Shown in pieces: positions 11,640 to 22,099 of a DNA stretch of 64,000 nt. Position numbers and translations under genes: made by a program. Under the pieces are notes generated by a model, which saw only the letters and a program-made list of their open reading frames with translations, was not told where the DNA came from and ran no database searches. This DNA comes from Ischnura elegans (lineage: Eukaryota; Arthropoda; Insecta; Odonata; Coenagrionidae): contig NC_060251.1 of assembly GCF_921293095.1 (NCBI RefSeq), positions 96,644,566 through 96,708,565 on the forward strand, read 5' to 3'. Every line of letters starts with the position of its first letter. Within the stretch, counting starts at the first letter, position 1.

Positions 11640-13836
11640 TCCTAAAACTATACTTTTACTTAGCTCTCGCTAACGAGACAACCGTCATTGCAACTATATA
11701 GTCATGGACAAATATATGATATGATAATAACAGCTTCATCCATGGCCGCAACCACGAATTAATAGACAGAAAAATACCAGTCTCTAAGTTTAATCGGAAG
11801 AGGTTTCCCGAGGAGAACTTAGGTAAACAAACCCGTTGGATCTTTAGTGATTTTTAGCCCCTCGACGTCTAGACTCCCCTTCCTAGCTTTCCGGAGAAGC
11901 AACTGCGATAATTTGAAATTACACTGCGAATGGGAAGAAATTAGAAAAGGCGGATATGAATTGAAATACAGTATTAATTACAGCATTTTAATAAATAAAT
12001 AACATATAAAGGAATAATGCAGCATCTATTGGCTACGATTCTGAGGTTACGGTCCATTCACAATAGTACTTCTAACTACTCATGTTGTATCGGTACAGTT
12101 GGTACTGCTGCAAGGTGTACACAAATGTAGTTTCCCAAACTTCATTTTCGATTTAATTTCTAATTCATGGGGCATTATTTCAAATTAAACTATATTTAAA
12201 GAATAAGGGTATGAATCGTGGATGCAATCAATCATAGGAAGGAAAGTTTTATTTAAAATGTTTCGAAGGCTGCGCTCGCTGCGCTACTCCATGTTTTTTT
12301 GGTCGTTTCTAGTACTACATTTGAACAAAAGAAACACAAAATTCCACCCCCTCGGATGCATCCGATCCGACCTGCATCTCTGAAGTTGTGGAATAATCTT
12401 TGTTGAGGAATGTGATATGTCCAAATTATGTTTTACTAAAGCTATGCTTTATCTGACTAAGTCTTCTCCAGGAATTCGTCTCACGAGCTGCTCTTGATAG
12501 CTTCAGAATTTCAATCCGAAATTCAGAACGTGAGTCTTAATAATCAATTAATTTCCTATGTAGCCAGGCGTTTTTCATGTAGTGTGTATTAAAAGTGTGA
12601 ATTAAAATGGTATTTATTTGAACCCCTTAGAAGGTGCTTGGGGTATTACATAATCTATTAGAAGGGGTTTGCAAATTCAATATTTTACTCCTAAATTGCA
12701 CTCTAGGTTGGAATTATTTGGGTTGTAACATTTTGCGCTTGCACTCACATGCTGCTGATATCTTCAAAACCGCTTATTCGGAACTTTTAATTTTTTTGTA
12801 AAACAATTTTACCCCCTTATTGTCTCGATATATTCCACAGATGTGACTGTTCAACGCTTGTATTTCCCTCGGCCCAATGCATAAATAATAAATGAATAAA
12901 AATTAAGAGGTCGTCTTTTGGCCCGTGCTAAGCTTAAAGTTTTTGTAAAACTAAAAGGATTTGTAGTCCTGCAAATTTTAATGTTACATTCAGTTGAAGT
13001 GAAGTCATGATATTCCCGAAGCCTCCCTCATTTTCTCCTTATTATTGTTAAGTCTCTTGTTAGTTGTCTCTTAAGTTAATCTTGATATTTATACAAGTGG
13101 TGTATTCTTCATTCATCCGTGTACAGCTCATGTTTGGAAACTAGTTAGCTGAACTGCTTTGTTTCTGGCTCTCTGATGCACGTCACTGTAGTTTCTATCT
13201 GGGGTATTTCATGGCGTTAAATTTAGTCATGTTGATAAAATGTTTGGTAGATACCTTGTGGAGGAGGTAGTGAAGTCGGTCAATATTTGTTAGGATCAGG
13301 ATAGTGTGATAATTCCTTTGATTTTTTTCCCATGTGTATGAAGTTAAGTAGAATGCATAGGTTTATTGAAATGCATAGGCTCGTATTGGGGTAGCTTGCA
13401 TGTCTAGATGGGTTTCAATAATCTCAGCATTAAAATGACAAGTATTCCTGTGGGTAGATATTTCTACCCTTTGAGCAGTATGAAAAATGTTTTATGTGGG
13501 ACTGAATAATGTCATGGAAAACCTGATATCTCTGGGGATTTTTTAATTGATACCTGATTGACTCCCTGAACTATCTAATGCATAGAGTTACCATGTTAGC
13601 AACATTAGGGAGTGAAATAATATTAGAAAAACTATTATGTTAATGTGTCAATTACGTTAAATCGTTATAATTTAATTGTCTGAAATGGAAAATAGTTTGT
13701 ATACATGGACAAATTTGGTGATGATACAACTAATTCTCTATAGAGCATTAGAAGACCTCCCGAGCCAACTTACATTACTGATGGAGGAACTTTACCATGG
13801 AACAATGCAAATGATTTTTGGCTAATTTCATCCTTG
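11640..13836. other. Divergent TAF9/MRPL14 upstream region
   Basis: Non-coding DNA between the two divergent genes. It probably holds the TAF9 promoter (just above 11610) and perhaps a non-coding first exon of MRPL14, but no TATA box or certain donor was found. The rest is AT-rich with no repeat ends noticed. Confidence 0.4.
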
Positions 13837-13844
13837 GTGAATAT

Positions 13845-14140
13845 CAGTGGCGGATCCAGGATATGGACAAGGGGGGAGGCTAAGTGGGGGTCAAAATTGG
13901 ATACCCAAGGAGGGAGCTATAGCCCTAATCCCTCTGTGGATCTGCCACTGGATTTTAACGTACCAAAAGCATGTAAAATAGGCCTTAAGTTTAGAACTAA
14001 TTTGTATTTAAATTCATTGAAGTAGGTAAATATATCTGAAAATATAACTTAATACTTTTTTAAAAAGTTGCAACCTCCAAAAATTTTGACTTTATCTAGT
14101 GTGTGTCGACCCAATACACATCCCCACTGATCCACCACTG
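13845..14140. mobile_element. hAT-type MITE with CAGTGGCGGATC ends
   Basis: Starts CAGTGGCGGATCCAGG and ends GATCCACCACTG, with G-rich and C-rich stretches just inside. It is flanked by a perfect 8-bp target duplication GTGAATAT (13837-13844 and 14141-14148). The 8-bp duplication and short inverted ends fit a non-autonomous hAT element. Confidence 0.8.
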
Positions 14141-14149
14141 GTGAATATA

Positions 14150-15254
14150 AATTTGCCTCCATGTGCATTAGAGTTGTATGTTTCATGCAGTGCTTTGGAA
14201 AACGTACATTGCTGAATAGCGACAAAGTAGGGTTTATTTAGTCTCAGACTTCCTACTTGATGGTCTAAGAATGGATTTTATTGTTCACCTCAAGGTAGAC
14301 CACCTGAATTTTTGGCATAAAGTTTTAATTTTAGTAAATTTTTAATTAGGGAAAACTTACCATTCATATTGACTAGATAAAATTTAGCAATCCTCTGCCT
14401 ACTAGTTGCCTTACTCTTATTGCTAGTTGCCCGCTTTCCATTTTTTGGAATATCTAAGGCTTTCTACCATCTATAGCCATGGTTCTTAAGTTTTGGTTTA
14501 TGCAAAAAACCTGTTTCAAATGATTATCAGCTATCGTTATCTCATTTTTTTTAAATATACATAAGATACATAACAACTCATTTGTCTCCTTGTTTTACCT
14601 AATTTTAACCACTCATTTCTTGATGGCGTTGTAATTGATCATAAAACATTATTTTCAAACCCTTGCAAATTTATAAATACCCTAGCAAAATTTTCTTTCC
14701 AGTTTATGTACAAAATCAGATCTGAAATTGGTGAGGTAAAATCTGGAACAGATGTAGGAGCATAAATCCTTATCTGGACCTGATATGGAAGTGATGTTTC
14801 ATGATCTGGAATTTGTGAGGACAAGAAACACTGTTGCCATGTTCCCTATCAATTCAATGTATTCCATATCAGTTACCCAATGCATAGCTCCCAATTATTT
14901 CCATTGAAAACTTCCCTCCCAGGTTCTTTTGTCCCACATATTTTCCCAAGTAATGAGTAATTTATATGAGTTAAACTGCAACATTCACCAGCATCATACC
15001 AGGTCAAACCTAGATATCCACATCAAAACTAGATCTACCACACTAAATACTGAGGGTCCATACCACAAAGGAGCCAAACTCCACAATTCACTCCCTCATA
15101 ATATTTTTAAAAAATCAGCAATTTGTTTAAATTCAAAACTGAGCTAAAAAAAATTTTAATACAAAAACCTTTGTATTCTACTGATGAATTTTATGCTGTA
15201 TGTAAAGAAAAACTTAAATGAGTTATGTTGTATGTAAGGAAAAACTTAAATGGA
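14150..15254. other. No gene recognised
   Basis: AT-rich spacer upstream of MRPL14. Nothing that looks like an exon or repeat was seen, apart from a short AAAAACTTAAATG duplication near 15200-15250. Confidence 0.4.
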
Positions 15255-15924
15255 AATAGGGTGGTTTCCTATTATTTTTTTATTGCCTAAATCGAAAGAT
15301 TATTACTCCTGGAGTACGTATTTCACGCTTTTAGATTTTAAAATGACGTTATATATTTTTCGCGATTAAATGAAAAGTGAAAAATTTCGAGCGCGCCAAA
15401 ACGCGACGCGTAAGTATGAATGCCGGGAAATCTCTCCGTGAGACGTATTTCTGGTTCCCGCTGCCGCCCTGTGAGGTGACCTTGAGACGAGGCTTAGCGC
15501 TGATACGACGCAGGCTGCTAGCGGGTAGCTGAGTACCCTGCTGGCTGGTAGCGCTTGGCTTAAATAAGGATTATTAATACCTTATCAAATGAAGAAAACT
15601 TTCCGACCTTAGCCAGTTTTAATAAGTGATTATTAAGACATATTTCCCTGAGCTCTGCGCCTCATGCATGCATTGGTAACCTTAGACAATGTATAACTCC
15701 TATCTACTCGTGTAGAAACTAGGTCCCTGTGACGTCACGTGGAGTGGCATCGCATGGGCGCCAATCTGGCCCTTTTCAAATGAGGATAAAAATGGACCAT
15801 TGCCATTTGTCTAAACCGATATTTCTAAAAACGAAATAATTTGTATATTATGAATACAGTAATGGTGGGTAACGAATCGTTATCAATGCCTTTCGTTTTC
15901 TTTGATGAAGGAAACTACCCTATT
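15255..15924. mobile_element. MITE with AATAGGGTRGTTTCC ends, copy 2
   Basis: The same terminal inverted repeats and similar interior as 9434-10031, but about 70 bp longer. It includes a segment (about 15640-15850, with GTGACGTCACGTGGAG) replaced by other sequence in copy 1. Non-coding. Confidence 0.75.
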
Positions 15925-16126
15925 AATGTATTAAATATTGTCCTGATGTATATTTAATTGTCATTTGCGTACATACTGTGTTCTATTGCCATCGTTTGTT
16001 TGTGTTTTTATCCTTTATGTAATGTAACTTGACGAAACTATGCAATTGTATTGCCTTCAGTGAATAAATTATTATTATTATTATTAGTAACATTTCACTT
16101 GTTCTGTTTCCATACCAGGGTGCTAT

Positions 16127-16280
16127 ATTTCTAACCTGATGCATTAATGTTGGTTGTTGTGGAAAAAAATTCCTTGTATGCACCAAGAATTGAACCACAG
16201 ACCTTTCCAAGTCACTGCTCAAACCACTAAACTATCTAGGTTCTTTGATACCAATTGCAAAGTACTGAAATTCATGGTGA
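16127..16280 (-). mobile_element. tRNA-derived SINE, family 1
   Basis: On the minus strand a B-box-like GGTTCAATTC (16187-16196) lies downstream of a degenerate A-box region, TAGTTTAGTGGTTTGAGC. The sequence matches 20925-21065 over about 140 bp, both starting from TTTCTAACCTG. It cannot fold as a full tRNA, so it is a SINE, not a tRNA gene. Confidence 0.6.
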
Positions 16281-16756
16281 TGGATGAGAGAATTTGTTCC
16301 CATGGCAATTATAGTGAACTTCGCTTTGAACTCACTGTTGTTTAAACCGCAGTTAGGAATATATTGCTCTGGCTTTTGTGCAGTCATGGGCTAACCACTG
16401 GTAGTGACTTCTTTGGAGTCCATATTCCCTTGTGGACTGCCAGGCCTAACACTATGAAACTTCTTCAACTTAATTTTTTAAGTTGGTTTAATTTCATGGA
16501 AATCAAGAAACCTTCTTAGATCCAAAACATAATTTAATGTAAGTTGTTATATTTCACTCACAACCTATGGGAAAGGGCCTATCAAAGGGGCCCTTACCTT
16601 CCCTCAAGGGCATAAAATTAATTCTTTGTACTCCTATGAAGGTCAATAATTACTATAACAATACAATAGGTGCATGAAGAGTAGCTGAAAAAATATTTCT
16701 ATTTAGTATAGTTTTCATTTCTTTGCAGTGTCTACAAATTTTAAAACTGCTTCAAC

Positions 16757-19096
16757 ATGCTGAGTAATTCATTGCGCTGCCTGATGGCTATACCTCCAAC
16801 TGCTGCTGTGGATTTTTGCCGTTGTATTTCTACTTCAGCGGTCAATCAGCACATTATTAAGTTAACTCGGTTACGGGTGGTAGACAACAGTGAAATAGGG
16901 AAGTTGGCAATGGCTGAAGGCAAACCTCCGAGGTGCATACATGTGTACAATAAAAAGGGTGTTGGTACAATTGGTAAGTATTCTGAAATAACTCTTCTAA
17001 TTTATATGCCTGTATTATCTTATTTTCATTATATAGAAAAATGTCTGGTATATTTAAAATGAATTGGGTGAAGTATATTTTTGTGTGGTATATTTATTTG
17101 CAATGGGTCTCTTCCCTTGATTTTTTTTCTTATTGTTGGTTTGATAAACTTTGAAAAGTATATACACCATGTTTTTTCTGTTTTTTGATCCGTCACCTAT
17201 CTGCTTCTTAGCTATTCGCTAAGAAAAACTGTCCAGATGTAAACCTTTAACCCTTTTGCAGAAAAGTTGATGAAGTCACTACATAGCTACATATTATTGA
17301 GCGCAGAATAGTTGATGAAGTCGCTAGCTATTATTCACCAGTTCACTGTTTATCGGAGCAGAATTAAACATTTGCCAGTAGAAGGGAAGGTAACTAGGAG
17401 AAGACCAAAGAAGATGGAGGGATTGTGTATGGATGGAAGGCACTAGAGCTAATAGCATGAGAAGTAGATAACAGATAGAAAAAAAAAGAAAAAAATGGGT
17501 CTCTTAATTATTTCAATCACTGTCACATTCAAAAAAATTTGGTAAACTCACTCATTGACATTTTGGGTTTAGTGCATTACCCCATTGCATTGTGGACTAA
17601 GTTTAGGGTGGTTATTCTGTAATTCCAAATGAAAATTATCAATTTGAAAAGTTTATTTTTTAATCATTAAATGGAACAGTCAATGAAAACAGTCATTCAA
17701 TACTCGAAGCAGCAACAGTGACACAATTGAAATGAACTTTTCCTGTAGAAGTGAGCCTTAAACTCTTGATCTTTATGAGAGCTGTTACTTGCATGCCATC
17801 AATAGTCGACCTCCTATGACTGGGGCAGGGAGGCCTCAAGTTTGGGAGAGAGGGGCAATTCAAGCTATGTGTGTATTCCTATTCTTACGAGACCTCCCCA
17901 TGGCCTAAGGAGTTTAACACGTTGCGTACTGGGTATTTAAATTCCTAGGAACGCCGAGATTGGAAATATGTGTCTATTAGGGCGTAATGCCTTTGGTTTA
18001 AACATGGTTAAAAAGCTAATGTTTGGAATATAACGTTACCCAATCAAACGTTACGATGCATCAATTCATTATGAATAACGAACAACAACTGAAAACGTAC
18101 TAACGAATACGTATTGTACGCTTTAAAATTGCTTAGGTTGATGCGTCTAAATGACGAGAATCTTCGTCATCCATCCGGAACGTTCGGGAAAAAAATGACG
18201 AGAATTCTCGCCATCCGTACGCAACGTGTTAACCCATTAGTGCATAGCGTCCCATGCATCGGACGGCTGTATTTCATTTTTTTATGGGCTCCAGTTGACT
18301 TGCGCCACATTTTAATACTGTATTAATATATTAGTTGACTCATTGAATTTAATGACTCGAGAAGCGTTTATGTGAGACATGGACATGGACACGCTATGCA
18401 CTAATGGGTTAAGAGGTTAGATATCTCCGGAGGACTCATCACTCGAGGGGCCTTTTCTCATGATGGGATACTTTTTTGTCACGGGGTAGTTTTCAGGGTA
18501 TAAAAATCAGAGGAATTTCATGAAAATATATTTTTAAGCACAATGCCATTTTGTGAGTTGGTCTGTATTTTCAAATGGGAATGGCCTCATTCAGAGAGCT
18601 AGTGGATCTTAAAGTGAATGAATCAATGAGCCATTAATTTCTCTAGGCAGCAATGATGACATGAATGAAATAAATCATTTCCATGAAAGTGAGCCCTTTA
18701 TATGATCCAGTGCTCGTGTGCCGTTACTTATTTAACCTCCAAACAATGCCAGTATTCGGTTAAATCTGTGACATCTTCCAAATTTAAGCCAAATTATGAG
18801 AGTTATTGAACTGCTTGGACTGACTTTTTTTTAATTTTTCAGGAGACAAAGTGCTTGTGGCTATTAGAGGACAGAAGAAGAAAGGAATCCTTGTGGGAGT
18901 GAAGCAGAAACAGAGTGCCATGATTCCAAAGTTTGATAGTAATAATCTAGTCCTGATTGATGACAATGGTACTCCATTAGGCACTAGAATCCATGTTCCC
19001 ATCCCCACCATTCTGAGAACAATTCTGAAAGAGAAGACTCTTGCCAAGGGGGCTGACTATACTAAGCTATTAGCCCTGGCAACACGCTATGTGTAG
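16757..19096 (+). CDS. MRPL14: Mitochondrial ribosomal protein L14 (uL14m)
   Basis: Two coding exons, 16757-16973 and 18843-19096, join at a clean GTAAGT donor and a pyrimidine-rich acceptor within a glycine codon, giving 156 aa. The product is the uL14 protein of the mitochondrial large ribosomal subunit, near the interface with the small subunit. The first roughly 30 residues are basic and hydroxyl-rich (LRCLMAIPP, RCISTSAV), as expected of a mitochondrial import signal. The uL14 core follows: LTRLRVVDNSEIGKLAM, then GDKVLVAIRGQKKKGILVG, DSNNLVLIDDNGTPLGTRI and a C-terminal ALATRYV. The family is about 145 aa in humans, so the length fits. An acceptor-like TTCTTTGCAG at about 16728 suggests a non-coding 5' exon further upstream. 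The 1.9-kb intron carries two TTAA-flanked MITEs. Confidence 0.95.
17375..17480 (+). mobile_element. Possible LINE fragment
   Basis: The plus strand reads GKVTRRRPKKMEG followed by an A-rich stretch, resembling the tail region of the LINE C-termini elsewhere in this window (compare [11 protein letters not shown]). It is short and diverged; the assignment is weak. Confidence 0.3.
17918..18228. mobile_element. TTAA-flanked (piggyBac-type) MITE 1
   Basis: Flanked by TTAA at 17914-17917 and 18229-18232. The ends are inverted: CACGTTGCGTAC on the left, GTACGCAACGTG on the right. It is 311 bp and non-coding, in the MRPL14 intron. TTAA duplication is the hallmark of piggyBac transposition. Confidence 0.75.
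18233..18408. mobile_element. TTAA-flanked (piggyBac-type) MITE 2
   Basis: A 176-bp element starting CCCATTAGTGCATAGCG and ending with its inverse, with CCC/GGG outermost as in piggyBac. It lies between TTAA at 18229-18232 and TTAA at 18409-18412, so it shares one TTAA with MITE 1. Confidence 0.8.
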
Positions 19097-19170
19097 TGTG
19101 GAGCAGTAAGCGTTAAGTTTTCGAATTATCATTGAAGGTGCATTGAGTTAGTGATTGTAAATAATTTTCC

Positions 19171-19176
19171 AATAAA
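19171..19176 (+). promoter_or_regulatory. MRPL14 polyadenylation signal
   Basis: An AATAAA lies 75 nt after the MRPL14 stop codon and is followed by a T-rich stretch, the usual position for a poly(A) signal. Confidence 0.7.
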
Positions 19177-19736
19177 ATGTTATCTGAAAATTCTTTCCTT
19201 TCATTGCCTCCCAGTTTTAGAACAATTAAATAATATAGCAAAAAGTAGATAAAGAAGTACAATATGTATAACTGTACTTACAAGGTACAAACCTCTATGG
19301 CACCAGCTACTTGGTATGACTCGTGACGTCATTTTCCCTGTTCCTGCTGTTTTCACAACTGTTTAAATTCTTCTACTCCTCTTTCATTAATTGTTGCCTA
19401 AATAATGTTCAATTTGCGAAAACAACTGTTTACCATGTATAAATTGACGGAAAGAATTGTTCAGTAGACTTACAGGAAATCGGTTCGGAAGCCCATTACT
19501 CTATAATTGGAGTACTGTTTAACCTTGATAAATATAATTGCCTTAGAAGTTCAAAAAGTAAGTAAGCAGTGAGCATGTTCTAGATCCACAAAACATATTA
19601 TTAAATGAAAGCTCTCAAGAAGCAAGTGACCTGATACACAGTCTTACGGAAAGTGGGAGTGGTATGTTGGTGATATGGGCTGCTGTGAGGCAGGGTAGCC
19701 TAATCTGTCAGCGTTCACTTTGAGGAAATTCATCAT

Positions 19737-19868
19737 TAGTAATAAGATACAAACAGCTATAATAATGTCCCCACATCTGGACTGCTCTTGATGATAGCGT
19801 TGAAACTGTTTGAGTGATTAAAATTGAGTGGAAAATTACTATACATAGCTGTTTGTATCTTATTACTA
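19737..19868. repeat. Perfect 24-bp inverted repeat around a Penelope-like tail
   Basis: Arms 19737-19760 and 19845-19868 are exact complements (core AATAAGATACAAACAGCTAT). The 84-bp loop holds CTTGATGATAGCGTTGAAACTG, which resembles the TGATGA...GAAAC core seen at Penelope ends in this window. Confidence 0.7.
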
Positions 19869-20159
19869 GCCCAATGCGTGCTTACTATGTAGTGTATACG
19901 ATGTAGAGTGTCACCAAGGTATGTCCCTTGAATCTCTCCCCTTCTCCAAAAATTTGCTTGTCACTCTCTGTCACAAAGTAATTGCAATAGGGTTGTAATT
20001 CAAATAAACATCCATAGCTGGGAGGTTTCATGAATAGTTCATTCTGTTGCTAAGCCTGTGTCTTATAATTAGCATCATGTGATCCATCTGTTATGCACCC
20101 ACATGCACCCACATCTGGAATGATGCTCAAACATCTGTTTAATATGAATGGCTTGTTCT

Positions 20160-20570
20160 TTTTCCCCCCTGTAATGACGAATTTCAAAGCACTGCAGAAA
20201 AAAGTGTCTTTGTACACAGTCACGCACATGGCTGCAAAGTTAAATACACCACAGGATAAATAAGGCTTTTTCACTCCGACAGTGGCTTAGTGAAAACGAC
20301 CCTCGCCACATGTGCCACAGTGTGGACTAGTGATGTCGACATCTTGTTCAGTAAAACCCATCCCGAATTTCGCTCTGAGAAAATGGCTTGGTGGTGTAAC
20401 TAGCTAACACACCTGACCGACAATCGGGGGATCTGGGTTGGAATCCTGGCTAAGTAAAATATTTTTTCATGGCGACCTTTTTCCTTTGGTGTATTTAACT
20501 TTGCACTTGTGAGCGTGACTGCATACAAAGTCACTTGTTTCTGCAGTACCATGAAAATTTAATTTAGGCT
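20160..20570. mobile_element. Inverted pair of tRNA-derived SINE copies, family 3
   Basis: A plus-strand copy (about 20380-20570) has an A-box-like TGGTGTAACTAGC, a B-box-like GGGTTGGAATCC, and a tail with TGGTGTATTTAACTTTGCA. The same tail occurs inverted at about 20185-20262 (TGCAAAGTTAAATACACCA), so two copies sit tail-to-head across about 230 bp. Neither folds as a functional tRNA. Confidence 0.55.
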
Positions 20571-20924
20571 GAGCCATATTTTTATTCAAATACATAAATA
20601 TTCATTATTTTATTTCACTTACTAAATGGTATTATAATGTATAGTATATTAGTCAATATTATAAGTGGTTAACACTGTTTCCACTGTCTCTGAGTAGAGC
20701 ATAATTTACAGTTTACTGACTTGGTGGTGCCAAATATAGCATGGCCTCCATTGAACTAGCATATATTTCTTGTCAGTATCATGATCCCAGGTGTGGAAAT
20801 ATTCCCTTGTATTGTTGAATCCTCAAGAGTCATGCTTTTGATGGATCCTGAAAAAAAGTCATTGGCTATGCTCAGAAAATTATGTACGTGTGTAGTTAGG
20901 TATATATTTCTATGTAATACACAT

Positions 20925-21065
20925 ATTTCTAACCTGCTGCATTAACATTAATGCTATGGAAAAAAAATTTCTCTGGACAAGGAATCGAACCGTGGACCTT
21001 TAAATTTCTGGGCCACTATACTACCCAGGTTCCTTGATTCCGATGGCAATTTACCGAGGTTCCAC
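20925..21065 (-). mobile_element. tRNA-derived SINE, family 1
   Basis: The minus strand has a clear B box GGTTCGATTCC (20981-20991) and an A-box-like TAGTATAGTGGCCC. It matches the copy at 16127-16280. Confidence 0.65.
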
Positions 21066-21568
21066 TCCGTAGACTACTGTGTTATATCATTTGCCAAACC
21101 CTTCCTCCCAGCATGCTTAATTCTTATGTACGAGTTTTCATTGATTTTTTATTTTTGCTTTGTATTCAGACAAACCAAATGTGTTATACTATTTTTGAAG
21201 CGTATCTTTTGCAAAATCACATAATTAACACAAATTAGAGAATTATTAAGGATTTTATCAGTAATTATCAGTAAATTGAAATTATTAAAGTACATATTTA
21301 CTGAAAAAATATTATGAGTATGCCTTACAAGAGATAATATTTTGGCATTCTGTTTTGTTAGTGGTGTTTGAAAATGTTATTTTTTCTTAAATCTGTTTTT
21401 TTCTCGGAATATCGGTGGTGTTGGGAGTTTTCTAAATTTTTTTATACAAATTGTTCACAGAGTCCTAGGCATATGTCTAGATATTATAATAAAGATAAAA
21501 AATCCACTCTATGTCTATATGTAGTAGAAAAATTTTTCTTGAGTGTAAAACCAACCAAATACTCATCC

Positions 21569-21822
21569 GTGTGGCATAGGAATTTCATTCAGGGGGAAAA
21601 AACGAGGGGGAAACATTTCTGAAAAACAGGGCACTAAGTAAAGGGTTTTAAAATGGGGTTTCTCAATTTTCATAACCGAAAAAAAAACTTCATTTTACAA
21701 ATAAATCTTCTGTAAATTCATGATTTTTCAATATTTGGTTTTCTTTTGTGATGCAAAGCAAGTGTGTTCTCATATTTTGGGGGGTCCGAACCCCCTGGAT
21801 CTCCCCCCTCGCTATTCCACTG
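21569..21822. mobile_element. CAGTGG-type MITE, family A, inverted copy
   Basis: A perfect 8-bp target duplication ACTCATCC flanks it (21561-21568 and 21823-21830). The right end is TTCCACTG and the left end is worn. The interior (AAAACAGGGCAC, AACTTCATTTTACAAATAAAT, then a G/C-tract with GGGGGGTCCGAACCCCC) is shared, in opposite orientation, with 25357-25579 and 43384-43645. Confidence 0.75.
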
Positions 21823-22099
21823 ACTCATCCACTTTACCTTTCATCATGAAAAAGAAAGACCTTCCTGTTCTAAATTAGCAGTTCTGTGACACCTTCATCC
21901 CACTTTTCATCCTAAGTAAACGAACTCGTTATCTCACCCTTCTTTCTCGGACAGGTGCTTACACAATACTTGAACTCCCCTATGGACCTAAGTCAATGGA
22001 GCCACTCCAGGAATAGTTCACCTCAAATATCATTATTCCTTGGCCATCAATGGAGCTATCATTGAAAAGCAGTGATAGCAGCAAAAAGGTGGTTCATAT

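Noticed and set aside
16187-16230. Possible tRNA gene on the minus strand (also 20981, 34600, 47740, 62060)
   Set aside because: A- and B-box-like motifs are present, but acceptor and anticodon stems do not pair and the sequences repeat as SINEs.
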